A stretch of 64,000 nucleotides of DNA, from positions 1,612,001 through 1,676,000 of the forward strand of contig NZ_CP046171.1 of the NCBI RefSeq assembly GCF_011801125.1. Direction: 5' to 3'. Positions within the stretch are counted from its first letter, which is position 1. Each line of letters begins with the position of its first letter. Origin of the DNA: Nocardia brasiliensis. Its GTDB lineage: Bacteria > Actinomycetota > Actinomycetes > Mycobacteriales > Mycobacteriaceae. Positions 9,766 through 18,966 of this stretch are shown piece after piece. Under the pieces are notes generated by a model, which was not told where the DNA came from, ran no database searches, and saw nothing but the letters and a program-made list of their open reading frames with translations. Made by a program: the position numbers and the translations under genes.

Positions 9766-9793
9766 CCGCGCCGTGCAGACAAGGAGAGCGAAC

Positions 9794-11305
9794 GTGGACA
9801 CCGATGTGATCGTGGTCGGCGCGGGTCCGACCGGCCTGCTGCTAGCCGGCGAATTACGGCTGGCCGGTGCCGATGTCGTGGTGCTGGAACAACTGCCGGA
9901 ACCGACAGGCCAGTCCCGCGGCCTCGGCTTCACCGCCCGCGCGATGGAGACCTTCGACCAGCGCGGCCTGCTCGCGGCCGTCGGCGGGCTGGAGCAGAGC
10001 CCGATGGGCCACTTCGGCGGCCTGCTGTTCGACTACACGGTGCTGGAGGACTGTCATTTCGGGGCGCGCGGGGTGCCGCAATCGCAGACCGAGGCGGCGC
10101 TGGAGCGGTGGGCGGGCGGGCTCGGCGCGGACATCCGGCGGGGCTGGACAGTGACCGGTCTGGATGACGACGGGACCGGCGTCGCGGTAACCGCGCGACT
10201 CTGCGGCGGTGAAAAGGTCTTGCGCGCAAGGTATCTCGTCGGCTGCGACGGCGGGCACAGCATCGTGCGCAAACTCGCCGGCTTCGAGTTTCCCGGCACG
10301 GCAGGCACTCTCGGCATGTATCTGGCCGACGTGGTCGGTTGCGACATCGCCCCGCGCCCGTTCGGCGAGCGCCTGCCCGGCGGGATGATCATGGCCATGC
10401 CGCTGGCGCCCGGCGTGGATCGGGTCGTGGTCTGCGAGCACGAGACACCGGTGGTGCAGCGCGGCACCGAGATCGGCTTCGCCGAGCTCGCCGCGGCGTG
10501 GGAACGCATCACGGGGCAGTCGATCGCCCACGGCCGCGCGGCGTGGGCCAGTTCGTTCTCCGACGCCACCCGGCAGGCGGCGGAATACCGCAGGGGCCGC
10601 GTGTTCTTGGCGGGCGACGCGGCACATATCCACCTCCCGGCGGGCGGTCAGGGGTTGAGCACCGGTGTTCAGGACGCGGCCAATCTCGGGTGGAAACTCG
10701 GCGCCGTGGTGCGCGGATCGGCCGGGCCGGAGCTGCTCGACACCTACCACGACGAACGTCATCCGGTCGGCGCCCGGCTGCTGGACAACACCCGGGTGCA
10801 AGGGATGCTCTATATCACCGGGGCCGAGGCGGATCCGCTGCGCGAGCTGTTCACGGAGCTGATCGCCTACGACGACACCAAGCGCTACCTCGCGGGCGCG
10901 GTGAGCGGGCTCGACATCCGATACGAGTCGAATCCTTCCGCACATCCGTTGCAGGGCAGGCGGATTCCGCCACGGCCGGTGCGCACGTCGAATGGCCCGA
11001 CCACGACCACCGAACTGCTGCATCCGGCGCGCGGTGTGCTGCTGGACCTTGTCGGCGACAGCGCGTTGCAGGACGCCGCGGCACCGTGGCGGGACCGGGT
11101 CACCGCCGTCGGCGCCGAGCTGTCCGAGCGGCGCGGTCTCGAGGACGTGACCGCCGTGCTGATCCGCCCGGACGGCTACGTGGCGTGGGCGGCGGCCGAA
11201 CAGCGGGATCGCACGGCGTTGACGGCGGCCCTGCGCCGCTGGTTCGGTCCGGCGGACGGGGTGGCCCGTGCCGGGGCCGCCACGGTCGGCGAGGCGCTGC
11301 GGTGA
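9794..11305 (+). CDS. Second FAD-dependent aromatic polyketide hydroxylase
   Basis: The 503-residue homologue of the preceding gene carries the same three FAD motifs: VGAGPTGLLLAGELRLAG, VGCDGGHSIVR and RVFLAGDAAHIHLPAGGQGL. The start is set at the GTG of 9794, seven bases after an AAGGAG; the open frame extends 14 codons further back into the previous gene. Angucycline clusters often have two such enzymes acting in turn, for hydroxylation and for ring oxidation or cleavage of Baeyer-Villiger type. The two genes probably arose by duplication. The stop overlaps the start of the hydrolase gene. Confidence 0.88.
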   Translation: MDTDVIVVGAGPTGLLLAGELRLAGADVVVLEQLPEPTGQSRGLGFTARAMETFDQRGLLAAVGGLEQSPMGHFGGLLFDYTVLEDCHFGARGVPQSQTEAALERWAGGLGADIRRGWTVTGLDDDGTGVAVTARLCGGEKVLRARYLVGCDGGHSIVRKLAGFEFPGTAGTLGMYLADVVGCDIAPRPFGERLPGGMIMAMPLAPGVDRVVVCEHETPVVQRGTEIGFAELAAAWERITGQSIAHGRAAWASSFSDATRQAAEYRRGRVFLAGDAAHIHLPAGGQGLSTGVQDAANLGWKLGAVVRGSAGPELLDTYHDERHPVGARLLDNTRVQGMLYITGAEADPLRELFTELIAYDDTKRYLAGAVSGLDIRYESNPSAHPLQGRRIPPRPVRTSNGPTTTTELLHPARGVLLDLVGDSALQDAAAPWRDRVTAVGAELSERRGLEDVTAVLIRPDGYVAWAAAEQRDRTALTAALRRWFGPADGVARAGAATVGEALR

Positions 11306-12213
11306 CGACCACGGAACTAGCCCGTTCCAGCGGCGTGCGGCCGGTGCTGCTGGATGGCGGCGGGATCACGTTGTCCGCGCTACTCGCTCAGCCCTACGAA
11401 GCGCCGCGCGCGACGATCGTGGCGCTGCACGGGGCCGGGATGAGTGCGGGCTACTTCGACGGGCAGGCGACGGCCGAGGTATCGCTGCTCAGTCTCGGTG
11501 CGCGCCTCGGCTATACGGTGCTGGCGGTGGACCGGCCGGGCTACGGCCATTCGAGTGCGCAACTGCGCGAAGGACAATCGCAGGCGGCGCAGGCGCGCAC
11601 CGTGCGGCATGCGCTCGCCGGATTCGCCGCCGAGAACGACCTCGGTGCCGGGATACTGCTGCTGGGACATTCTTTCGGCGGCATGCTCGCGCTGCGGCTG
11701 GCCGCCGTGGCATTCGGTACGGCCCGCCTGCTCGGCGTGGACATCTCCGGGTGCGGGCATCGATACGCGCGGCAGCTGTTTCAGCTCGGCGACGCGCGCA
11801 GGCGGTCGCTGCGTGGGTGGGGACCGCCGCGGTTGTACCCGCTTGCCACCTTTCGCGCCAGCGCGGCCATCGTCGCGCCGACGCCGGTCCTCGAGCTGGC
11901 CGAGGCGCCGCGTTGGCCCATGGTGTTCCCGCGCGTCGCGGCCAAGGTGGCGGTGCCGGTCCGGTGCACCTTCGCCGAACACGAGGGACTGTGGCGCCAG
12001 GACCCGAACACGGTGCGGGACATGGCCGCGCGCTTCACCGGTGCGCCGTGCGTGGCGGTGGAGCGGCAGGCGGGCGCCGGGCACAACATCAGCCTGAGTT
12101 GGGCCGCACGCGCCTATCACCTGCGGGTGCTCGGATTCCTCGAGGACTGTCTGCACGCCGACGACCGGCAGGCATCCGATCGTCCGATACCGCGCGTCGG
12201 GACCGAAGTATGA
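11302..12213 (+). CDS. Alpha/beta hydrolase, probable polyketide tailoring enzyme
   Basis: The GTG start overlaps the upstream hydroxylase stop and gives 303 residues; the larger open frame upstream is a shadow. The fold markers are the oxyanion segment VALHGAGMSAGYFDG, the nucleophile elbow GHSFGG with Ser124, and a late His in AGHNISL. No signal peptide is present, so it acts in the cytoplasm. Because it is translationally coupled to an FAD oxygenase, it may hydrolyse a lactone or ester formed by oxygenation, or release a thioester-bound intermediate. The fold is certain; the substrate is unknown. Confidence 0.78.
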   Translation: MTTTELARSSGVRPVLLDGGGITLSALLAQPYEAPRATIVALHGAGMSAGYFDGQATAEVSLLSLGARLGYTVLAVDRPGYGHSSAQLREGQSQAAQARTVRHALAGFAAENDLGAGILLLGHSFGGMLALRLAAVAFGTARLLGVDISGCGHRYARQLFQLGDARRRSLRGWGPPRLYPLATFRASAAIVAPTPVLELAEAPRWPMVFPRVAAKVAVPVRCTFAEHEGLWRQDPNTVRDMAARFTGAPCVAVERQAGAGHNISLSWAARAYHLRVLGFLEDCLHADDRQASDRPIPRVGTEV

Positions 12214-12244
12214 GGCCGCACAAGCAATCCCGGAGGAGTTGGCG

Positions 12245-13114
12245 GTGAAGGGGATAATTCTCGCAGGCGGCAGCGGCACCCGCTTGCAACCGGTCACCCG
12301 GGCGGTGTCGAAGCAGCTGCTGCCGGTCTACGACAAGCCGATGATCTACTACCCGCTCTCGGTGCTGATGCTGGCCGGTATCACCGATATCGAGATCATC
12401 GCAACGCCGGACGATCTGCCGCGGTTCCAGCGGTTGCTCGGTGACGGATCGGCGCTCGGGTTGTGCCTGACCTACGCCGAGCAGGACAAGCCGCGCGGGC
12501 TGGCCGACGCGTTCCTGGTCTCCGAGCGGCACATCGGCAACGAGCCGGTGGCCCTGGTGCTGGGAGACAACATCTTTCACGGGCCGGGCTTCGTCGAGGT
12601 CCTGCAGCAGAGCAGCCATGAGGTCGACGGATGCGTCCTGTTCGGCTATCCGGTGCTCGACCCGCAACGCTACGGGGTCGCTGAGGTGGATACCGCGGGC
12701 AACCTGCTCGATCTGGTGGAGAAGCCCGCCAGGCCGCAGTCGAACCTCGCCGTCACCGGGCTGTACTTCTATCACAACGACGTCGTCGCGATCGCCAAGG
12801 AGCTACAGCCCTCCGCGCGTGGCGAATTGGAGATCACCGATGTGAACCGGACCTTCCTGGCACAGGACCGGGCGCGGCTGGTGCGGCTCGGCCGCGGCTT
12901 CGTCTGGCTCGACGCGGGCACCCACGAGGCCCTGCTGGAGGCGGGGCAGTACGTGGAGATCATGGAGCGCCGCCAAGGCGTACGGATCGCCTGCATCGAG
13001 GAGATCGCCTTGCGCATGGGCTTCATCGACCAGGAGTCGTGCCACCGGCTCGGCCGCAAACTCGCGAAATCACCCTACGGCCGATACGTCATGGACATCG
13101 CGGCAGCCGTGTGA
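12245..13114 (+). CDS. rfbA: Glucose-1-phosphate thymidylyltransferase
   Basis: The 289-residue enzyme makes dTDP-glucose from glucose-1-phosphate and dTTP, the entry to deoxysugar biosynthesis. It begins with the signature [13 protein letters not shown], followed by [19 protein letters not shown] and LGDNIFHG. I prefer the GTG at 12245, seven bases after GGAGGA; a TTG at 12239 would add two residues but leaves too little room for the ribosome site. It begins 31 bases after the hydrolase stop. The matching dTDP-glucose 4,6-dehydratase is not in the window. Confidence 0.94.
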   Translation: MKGIILAGGSGTRLQPVTRAVSKQLLPVYDKPMIYYPLSVLMLAGITDIEIIATPDDLPRFQRLLGDGSALGLCLTYAEQDKPRGLADAFLVSERHIGNEPVALVLGDNIFHGPGFVEVLQQSSHEVDGCVLFGYPVLDPQRYGVAEVDTAGNLLDLVEKPARPQSNLAVTGLYFYHNDVVAIAKELQPSARGELEITDVNRTFLAQDRARLVRLGRGFVWLDAGTHEALLEAGQYVEIMERRQGVRIACIEEIALRMGFIDQESCHRLGRKLAKSPYGRYVMDIAAAV

Positions 13115-13170
13115 GCTGCCCCGGACCGACGACGTTCGTTCCGATCATTCGAATCACCAAGGGAGCATTC

Positions 13171-14292
13171 ATGACCACCCGTGTATGGGACTACCTGCCC
13201 GAGTACGAGAAGGAACGGACCGACATCCTCGACGCGGTGCAGACCGTGTTCGGGTCGGGGCAGCTTATTCTCGGCGAGAGCGTGCGCGGCTTCGAGCGCG
13301 AATTCGCGGCCTACCACGGGCTCGCGCACTGCACCGGCGTCGACAACGGCACCAACGCACTGAAACTCGGCCTCGAGGCGCTCGGCGTCGGTCCCGGTGA
13401 CGAGGTGATCACCGTCGCGAACACCGCGGCGCCCACCGTGGTGGCGATCGTCGGCGCGGGCGCGACACCGGTTTTCGTCGATGTGCGCGCCGATGACTTC
13501 CTCATGGACACCGATCAGGTGGCAGCGGCGATCACACCGCGTACCAAAGCGATTGTGCCCGTGCATCTTTACGGTCAGTGCGTCGACATGGCGCCGCTGC
13601 GGCGGCTGGCCGCCGAACACGGTCTGCAGATCCTGGAGGACTGTGCTCAGGCACACGGCGCACGCCACGGGGACCGCCTGGCGGGCACCATGTCGAACGC
13701 CGCGGCATTCTCCTTCTATCCGACCAAGGTGCTCGGCGCCTACGGGGACGGCGGCGCGGTGATCACCGCCGACGAGGTCGTGCAGCGAAATATGCGGCAG
13801 CTGCGCTACTACGGCATGGACAAGGTCTACTACGTGATGCGCACGCCGGGCCACAATTCCCGGCTCGACGAGGTGCAGGCGGAGATCCTGCGCCGCAAGC
13901 TCGGTCGGCTCGACGAATACATCGCGGGCCGCAATACCGTGGCGCGGCGCTACGAGCAAGGCCTCGGCGACCTGGCCGATTCGCACGGGTTGCTGCTGCC
14001 CGCGACGAATCCCGGCAATACCCATGTCTATTACGTGTACGTGGTGCGGCACCCGAAGCGCGACGCGATCATCGAGGCGATGCGCGAGCACGACATTCTG
14101 CTCAACATCAGCTACCCGTGGCCGGTGCACACGATGACCGGGTTCGAGCATCTCGGTTGGCGTGCAGGGTCGTTGCCGGTCACCGAGCGGCTGGCGGAGG
14201 AGATCTTCTCGCTGCCGATGTATCCGGCGTTGGGCGAGGCCGAGCAGGACCGTGTCATCGAGGTGTTGCGCACCGTCGTGGCGGGGCTGTGA
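13171..14292 (+). CDS. PLP-dependent dTDP-sugar aminotransferase (DegT/DnrJ/EryC1 family)
   Basis: The 373-residue protein starts at the ATG at 13171 after GGGAG and opens [19 protein letters not shown]. The PLP-binding lysine lies in [16 protein letters not shown], and EDCAQAHGA supplies the cofactor-ring residue. Family members such as DesV, TylB and DnmJ transfer an amino group from glutamate to C-3 (or C-4) of a keto sugar. Next to a 2,3-dehydratase gene, C-3 amination of a 2,6-dideoxy-3-keto sugar is the likely step. The stop overlaps the dehydratase start. Confidence 0.9.
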   Translation: MTTRVWDYLPEYEKERTDILDAVQTVFGSGQLILGESVRGFEREFAAYHGLAHCTGVDNGTNALKLGLEALGVGPGDEVITVANTAAPTVVAIVGAGATPVFVDVRADDFLMDTDQVAAAITPRTKAIVPVHLYGQCVDMAPLRRLAAEHGLQILEDCAQAHGARHGDRLAGTMSNAAAFSFYPTKVLGAYGDGGAVITADEVVQRNMRQLRYYGMDKVYYVMRTPGHNSRLDEVQAEILRRKLGRLDEYIAGRNTVARRYEQGLGDLADSHGLLLPATNPGNTHVYYVYVVRHPKRDAIIEAMREHDILLNISYPWPVHTMTGFEHLGWRAGSLPVTERLAEEIFSLPMYPALGEAEQDRVIEVLRTVVAGL

Positions 14293-15671
14293 GCGTGCGC
14301 TCCGTTCGGACCCGCTCCGACGAGGATCTGTCGGAGCGGCTCGCGCTCTCGGCCGCGGCCACCGAAGCCGGTGCGTGGCTGCGCACCGCGGACTTCCCGG
14401 GGTGGCTCGCGCAGCGGGCGGCGGCTAACCGATTCGAGGTGCGGCGCATCCCGTTTCTCGAGATGGATGCCTGGTCCTTCGCGCCGGACACCGGGAACAT
14501 GCGCCACCGCACCGGAAAGTTCTTCAGCGTCGAGGGGCTCTCGGTGCAGGTGGACGAGGGGGCGGTGCGCGCGTGGCAGCAGCCGATCATCCTGCAACCC
14601 GAGGTCGGGATACTCGGCATCCTCGCCAAGGAATTCGACGGTGTGCTGCACTTTCTCATGCAGGCCAAGATGGAGCCGGGCAACCGCAATCTGCTCCAGC
14701 TCTCGCCGACGGTGCAGGCCACCCGCAGCAACTACACCGGCGTGCATCGGGGGAGCACCGTCCGATACCTGTCCTACTTCGCCGATCTCGGCGCGGGCCG
14801 GGTGCTCGCCGACGTACTGCAGTCCGAACACGGTGCCTGGTTCTATCGCAAGTCGAACCGGAACATGCTGGTGGAGACCACCGATGAGGTCGCGGTGCAT
14901 CCGGACTTCTGCTGGCTGACCCTCGGCCAGATCGGTGCGCTGCTGCGGGCGGACAACGTGGTGAACATGGACTCGCGCACCGTCATCGCGACCTTTCCGA
15001 TGCACGGAACCAGCGCTGTCGCACTGCGTTCGGATGCCGAGCTGCAATCGTGGTTCACCGTCGAGCGCGCCAGGCACGACGTGGAGATCTCGCTGATGCC
15101 GCTGGCCGAGGTCGCGGGATGGCACCGCGGTGAGTCCCACCTCGGTCGTGCCGACGACAGGTTCTTCCGGCTCATCGCGGTCGAGGTGGCGGCGGGCAGC
15201 AGGGAGGTCACCTCGTGGACCCAGCCGCTGTTCGAGCCGCACGGCCAGGGCATCGCCGCCTTCGTCTTCCGTCGGATCGACGGTCTGCCACATCTTTTGG
15301 TGCAGGCGAAAGTGGAGGCCGGGTTCCTCGACACCGTCGAGCTGGCGCCGACCGTGCAGTGCGTGCCAGCGAACTGGGACCAGCACCCGCCGTTCCTGGA
15401 CGTGATCCGTGCCGCCAGTCCGGAGCAGATCCGTTATGACGTAGTGCATTCGGAGGAGGGCGGGCGGTTTCTCAACGCGGAGAGCCGCTACATGTTCGTC
15501 GAGGCCGATCTGCCGCTGGCGGTGCCGCGCAACTACTGCTGGGCCACCCCCGCGCAATTGAACTGGCTGGCCGGCCACGGTCACTATCTCAACGTGCAGG
15601 CCAGGACGTTGCTGTCGTGCCTCAATGCCGGGGCCGTTTCGCTGAATCAGGATTTCGCACACTATGGTTGA
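14289..15671 (+). CDS. dTDP-4-keto-6-deoxyglucose 2,3-dehydratase
   Basis: The 460-residue protein has the double-module layout of NDP-hexose 2,3-dehydratases (DnmT, TylX3, UrdS). Two related halves contain paired motifs: [16 protein letters not shown] in the first, [15 protein letters not shown] in the second, with [17 protein letters not shown] answered by [15 protein letters not shown]. It removes the C-2 hydroxyl to give a 3,4-diketo-2,6-dideoxy sugar. The GTG at 14289 overlaps the aminotransferase stop; a GTG six bases later is also possible. It is the committing step to a 2-deoxysugar, which narrows the product to a 2,3,6-trideoxy-3-amino hexose. Confidence 0.92.
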   Translation: MSVRSVRTRSDEDLSERLALSAAATEAGAWLRTADFPGWLAQRAAANRFEVRRIPFLEMDAWSFAPDTGNMRHRTGKFFSVEGLSVQVDEGAVRAWQQPIILQPEVGILGILAKEFDGVLHFLMQAKMEPGNRNLLQLSPTVQATRSNYTGVHRGSTVRYLSYFADLGAGRVLADVLQSEHGAWFYRKSNRNMLVETTDEVAVHPDFCWLTLGQIGALLRADNVVNMDSRTVIATFPMHGTSAVALRSDAELQSWFTVERARHDVEISLMPLAEVAGWHRGESHLGRADDRFFRLIAVEVAAGSREVTSWTQPLFEPHGQGIAAFVFRRIDGLPHLLVQAKVEAGFLDTVELAPTVQCVPANWDQHPPFLDVIRAASPEQIRYDVVHSEEGGRFLNAESRYMFVEADLPLAVPRNYCWATPAQLNWLAGHGHYLNVQARTLLSCLNAGAVSLNQDFAHYG

Positions 15672-16095
15672 CGTTTCAGAGCGCCTGCGGGCAGTCCTCG
15701 ACCGCGCCGAGCTGGTCGAGCTCTTCGATCGCTACGTGCACCATCTCGACTTCGACCGGGACAACGACGCCTGGCTCGGCGACGTGTTCACAGAAGACGC
15801 CGAGCTCGTGTTCCCGCACGGCACCTTTCGCGGCATGGCCGAGCTGCGCGAGTTCCAGCGCATGGCCTACGCGAAGTACCCGCGCTCGCACCATCTCGGC
15901 GGCAATCATCGGGTGCTGCGCGACGGCGACACCGCGACCGTGACAGCACATCTCACCGCGGTGCACATCGGCGCGGCGGTGGGCCCGACCGGGCAGATGT
16001 CCTTCGGCGGGTTCGGCACGGCCGCCGCGGTGCGTACCGCGGCGGGCTGGCGGATGCGCCGCTTCACCTTCACCTCGGCGTGGACGCGCCCATAA
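15664..16095 (+). CDS. SnoaL-like NTF2-fold protein
   Basis: The 143-residue protein has the SnoaL_4-like pattern: an N-terminal helix RAELVELFDRYVHHLDFDRDNDAWLGDVFTEDAEL split by acidic turns, then a cone-shaped barrel ending RRFTFTSAWT. Proteins of this fold in aromatic polyketide clusters act as ring cyclases, hydroxylase partners (SnoaL2/AclR) or dehydratases. It overlaps the end of the dehydratase gene by eight bases and is last in the operon. It converges with the regulator gene five bases further on. The exact reaction cannot be inferred. Confidence 0.72.
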   Translation: MVDVSERLRAVLDRAELVELFDRYVHHLDFDRDNDAWLGDVFTEDAELVFPHGTFRGMAELREFQRMAYAKYPRSHHLGGNHRVLRDGDTATVTAHLTAVHIGAAVGPTGQMSFGGFGTAAAVRTAAGWRMRRFTFTSAWTRP

Positions 16096-16100
16096 CGGTG

Positions 16101-16832
16101 CTACGCGTGCTGTGCGTCGTATCGGTGACCGATGAAGCGGAAGCCGATACCGCGCACGGTGACGATCCACTCGCTCGCACCGAGCTTCTTGCGGAGGCTG
16201 TTGATGTGGGTGTCCACCGTCCGGCTCGACAACGTGCCGTCCCAGATCTCCTCGGTGATCGTGCTGCGCTCGATCACCTTGCCCGGATTGGAGGCGAGCA
16301 GGTAGAGCAGGTCGAATTCCTTTCTCGTCGTCTTGACGAGATCTCCGGCCAATTCGACCCTTCTGGCGTCGGCGTCGACCGAGAGTGGACCGTGCCGGAT
16401 CGAGGTCGCGGGCACCGGGGTGGGCGCCAGACATTCCTCGGGCACGAAGCGGCGCAATACGGCTTGGATCCGCGCGATCAATTCGCGGGCGCCGTATGGC
16501 TTCGTGATGTAGTCGTCGGCGCCGGAACGTAATCCGAGCACCCGATCCAGCACCGAGTCCCGCGCGGTCACAATGATGATCGGGACCGCGCTGGTGTCGC
16601 GGATGGCGCGGCAGACCTCGATGCCGTCCAGGTCGGACAGATCGACGTCGAGCAACACCAGATCGGCATTGTGGTAACACTCCAGCGCACTGCCCGCGGT
16701 GTCGACCGCGGTCACCGAGTAGCCGTGTCGGACGAGGCGCTCGGTCAGCGACCGACGTTCTGCCTCATTGCTTTCCACCAATAGGATGTGGTGGCTCGCC
16801 GACCGGTCGGCGTCGAAATTTTGTAGCTCCAT
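16101..16832 (-). CDS. OmpR/JadR1-type response regulator, orphan, atypical receiver pocket
   Basis: The 243-residue protein has a receiver domain (about 15-130) and a winged-helix DNA-binding domain (about 145-240, with RKEFDLLYLLASN and SEWIVTVRGIGFRF). The phospho-acceptor Asp62 is kept in LVLLDVDL, as are the Thr and Lys (ITKPYG). The acidic pair that normally binds magnesium is Glu20-Ser21 rather than Asp-Asp. JadR1, LanI and UrdK in angucycline clusters are similarly atypical and are controlled by ligand rather than a kinase. No kinase gene is nearby. The ATG at 16832 follows GGGGGA; a GTG at 16850 would add six residues. Confidence 0.85.
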   Translation of the reverse strand: MELQNFDADRSASHHILLVESNEAERRSLTERLVRHGYSVTAVDTAGSALECYHNADLVLLDVDLSDLDGIEVCRAIRDTSAVPIIIVTARDSVLDRVLGLRSGADDYITKPYGARELIARIQAVLRRFVPEECLAPTPVPATSIRHGPLSVDADARRVELAGDLVKTTRKEFDLLYLLASNPGKVIERSTITEEIWDGTLSSRTVDTHINSLRKKLGASEWIVTVRGIGFRFIGHRYDAQHA

Positions 16833-17509
16833 ATTCCCCCGATAGATCACAGCTCGTACTGCGGATTGCGGTGGGTGAGCGCATTACTCCGACGGGTGCG
16901 CCGTCGGGGCTGGGCTGCCCGGTCTTTCTGGAATTACTTCGGCGCGCGGACTTTTCCTTGCCGGGTGGCACACGTGGTGCCCCGTGACCGGAAAGTGATA
17001 CGCGACAGCCGGGCTGCTCGACGCTGGGCAGCTGGGCTGAGGTAGACTGAAGACGGTCGAATTATGTTGTCGCAGTGCTGATTTGGATGTGCCCTCCATT
17101 CCACTCGATGCTGCCCGGAGATCCTATCAGATGGGATGATCCCAGGCCTCTTTATTGTCATGTGACACAACATATGTCGATTGCATCGCCCGATTCCCGC
17201 GGGCCGCGGATAGTAGATGACAAGCTAATGATCCAATCTTCGAACAATACGAACTAAACTTGTCGATTCGCGTATCACATAGTGGTGCCCACACTTTCGT
17301 GGTCACGATCTGATGAAGCCGCTGTGGTACTGTCGGGTTTGCCGTCGGAGGGCGACCTCCGGTCCGACGGACGCCCAGCTCAGGGCGTGTTTTAACGGTC
17401 GCCGTGCTCCAATGCGGGAAAGTTTGGGGGGTATTTCGACGTGCAGTCCGGTCAGCGGAAGTCGACACATGGCCCGATTACTCACCAGGGTGAACGAAGT
17501 GCCGCCGCG
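16833..17509. promoter_or_regulatory. Shared upstream region of two divergent regulators
   Basis: About 680 bases carry no convincing gene. Visible elements are a stem-loop at 16889-16907 (CCGACGG, five bases, CCGTCGG) and a perfect 13-base palindrome TGGGATGATCCCA at 17132-17144. An AT-rich stretch from about 17145 to 17285 stands out against the GC-rich surroundings. The regulator genes read outward on both sides, so promoters for both must lie here. The palindrome is a candidate operator; whether either regulator binds it is unknown. Confidence 0.4.
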
Positions 17510-18223
17510 ATGACGAGATGGTCTGTTGGACAACGAATCCTGATTGTCGATGGTAACCCGGCGGCGCGGGCCGAACTCGCGAAATACATGATCAGGCATG
17601 GCTATGCGGTTGCCGAGGCGGATTCCGGCCTCGCCGCCGTGGACGCGTGCACCGCGTACGACCTGGTTATCGTGAGTCTCGAACTGCCCGATATGGATGG
17701 GCTTTATGTATGCCGGAGTGTCGCTGAGTGCGGCGTACCGATAATCGTCACCGCGGAACGGAAGTCCGAGCTGGACTGCGTGCTCGCGCTGCAGGCCGGG
17801 GCGGACGACTATATCGCCAAGCCCTATCACTTCCGTGAACTCGCGGCCAGGGTCGAAGCGCTGATGTGGCGCAGGTCGGCCCGGGTCCGCCGGGCCGAGC
17901 CCGCGCTGGAGCACGGGCCGCTGCGCATCGACGCGCTGGCTCGCGAGGTCACCGTGTTCGGCCGCCGGATCGCGCTCACCCGCAAGGAGTTCGACCTGCT
18001 GGTACTGCTGGCGGAGAACAGCGGACGGGTGGTGCCCCGGGCCGAGATCATGCGCGCGGTGTGGGGCCACAACTGGTCGCGGCGCACCGCCGATACCCAC
18101 GTCAGCAGCCTGCGCGCCAAGCTCGGCGCCAGTGAGTGGATCATCTCGGTCCGCGGTGTCGGCTTCAAACTCGTCAGTGACGCCTACCCCGCCACGCACC
18201 ACCCGATGGTCGATACGGGCTGA
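17510..18223 (+). CDS. Pseudo-response regulator, OmpR-type, phospho-Asp replaced by Ser
   Basis: The protein (237 residues from the ATG at 17510) is a paralogue of the divergent regulator, with a receiver at about 8-122 and a winged helix at about 140-230 (LTRKEFDLLVLLAEN, SEWIISVRGVGFKLV). In the receiver the strand LVIVSLELPDMDG has Ser56 where the phosphorylated aspartate should be, and the acidic pair reads Asp14-Gly15. It therefore cannot be phosphorylated in the normal way and probably responds to a small molecule or acts constitutively. A GTG at 17441, ten bases after a G-run, could add 23 residues. It is likely a pathway activator. Confidence 0.83.
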   Translation: MTRWSVGQRILIVDGNPAARAELAKYMIRHGYAVAEADSGLAAVDACTAYDLVIVSLELPDMDGLYVCRSVAECGVPIIVTAERKSELDCVLALQAGADDYIAKPYHFRELAARVEALMWRRSARVRRAEPALEHGPLRIDALAREVTVFGRRIALTRKEFDLLVLLAENSGRVVPRAEIMRAVWGHNWSRRTADTHVSSLRAKLGASEWIISVRGVGFKLVSDAYPATHHPMVDTG

Positions 18224-18256
18224 CGGTGCGCCGGCTCCCCTTGCCATCGGCGCGTG

Positions 18257-18940
18257 CTATTTCTGTCCGCGCTTGAAGACGTCGGTCAATCGTGGGACAC
18301 CCTCGGTGGTCACCACGTCGACCGACGCGTTGACGTTGCGGTTCTCGATGACCTCGCGCAGCAGTGCGTCCGCGAGGTCGGCGCGTGCGGTGTAGCGGCC
18401 GGGGATGCCCGAGGGACCGATGGTGTAGTCGCTGATCCGGTCGGTGTCGAACAGTCCGGAGGCACGCACGATCGTCCAGTCCAGGCCGCTGTTCTTGACG
18501 ATGTCCTCCATGCGGCCCATGTCGAAGTACGCCGTGCGGCCCAGGGTGAGCAGGATCGGCAGCAGGACCGTGCGGAAGAGGAAGGTCTCGCCCGGCGCTG
18601 CCTTGCCCGCGACGCAGACCGAGCTGACGCACACCAGCCGCCGGACGCCGTGTGTCGCCATGGCGGGCAAGATATTTCCCAGGCCTTCGGAGAAGATCGT
18701 CACCGGCTTCATCGTGTATTTCCCGCCGAGGATGGAGATCACCGCATCCTGGCCCGCTATCGCCTGCTTCACCGATTCGGCATCGAGCGCATCCACCTGG
18801 ACCACCCGCAAATTCGGTGCGGTGAGCGGGAATTCGCCGGGGCGGCGCACCGCGGCGGTGACGGCATAACCTTTGTCGATTGCCTGCTGGATGACCTGTA
18901 ATCCGGTCGGCCCGCTGGCCCCGAATACAACAAACCTCAC
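18257..18940 (-). CDS. NAD(P)-binding oxidoreductase, NmrA/atypical SDR type
   Basis: The 227-residue protein begins FVVFGASGPTGLQVIQQA, an atypical SDR Rossmann motif, and shows the FDMGRMEDIVKNSGLDWTIVRASGLFD pattern of NmrA-like NAD(P)H-binding proteins. It lacks the Tyr-x-x-x-Lys pair of classical dehydrogenases. Members act as flavin or quinone reductases or as redox sensors. It lies on the same strand as the TetR gene, whose start is upstream of it, with a 26-base gap, so the two are probably co-transcribed. The substrate is unknown. Confidence 0.75.
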   Translation of the reverse strand: MRFVVFGASGPTGLQVIQQAIDKGYAVTAAVRRPGEFPLTAPNLRVVQVDALDAESVKQAIAGQDAVISILGGKYTMKPVTIFSEGLGNILPAMATHGVRRLVCVSSVCVAGKAAPGETFLFRTVLLPILLTLGRTAYFDMGRMEDIVKNSGLDWTIVRASGLFDTDRISDYTIGPSGIPGRYTARADLADALLREVIENRNVNASVDVVTTEGVPRLTDVFKRGQK

Positions 18941-18966
18941 CTTGCTTCTCCCACCAGCCGATACAG

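Noticed and set aside
13578-14288. Extension of the 2,3-dehydratase frame into the aminotransferase gene
   Set aside because: The added sequence is Arg/Gly-rich shadow coding; the aminotransferase frame there has clear PLP-binding motifs.
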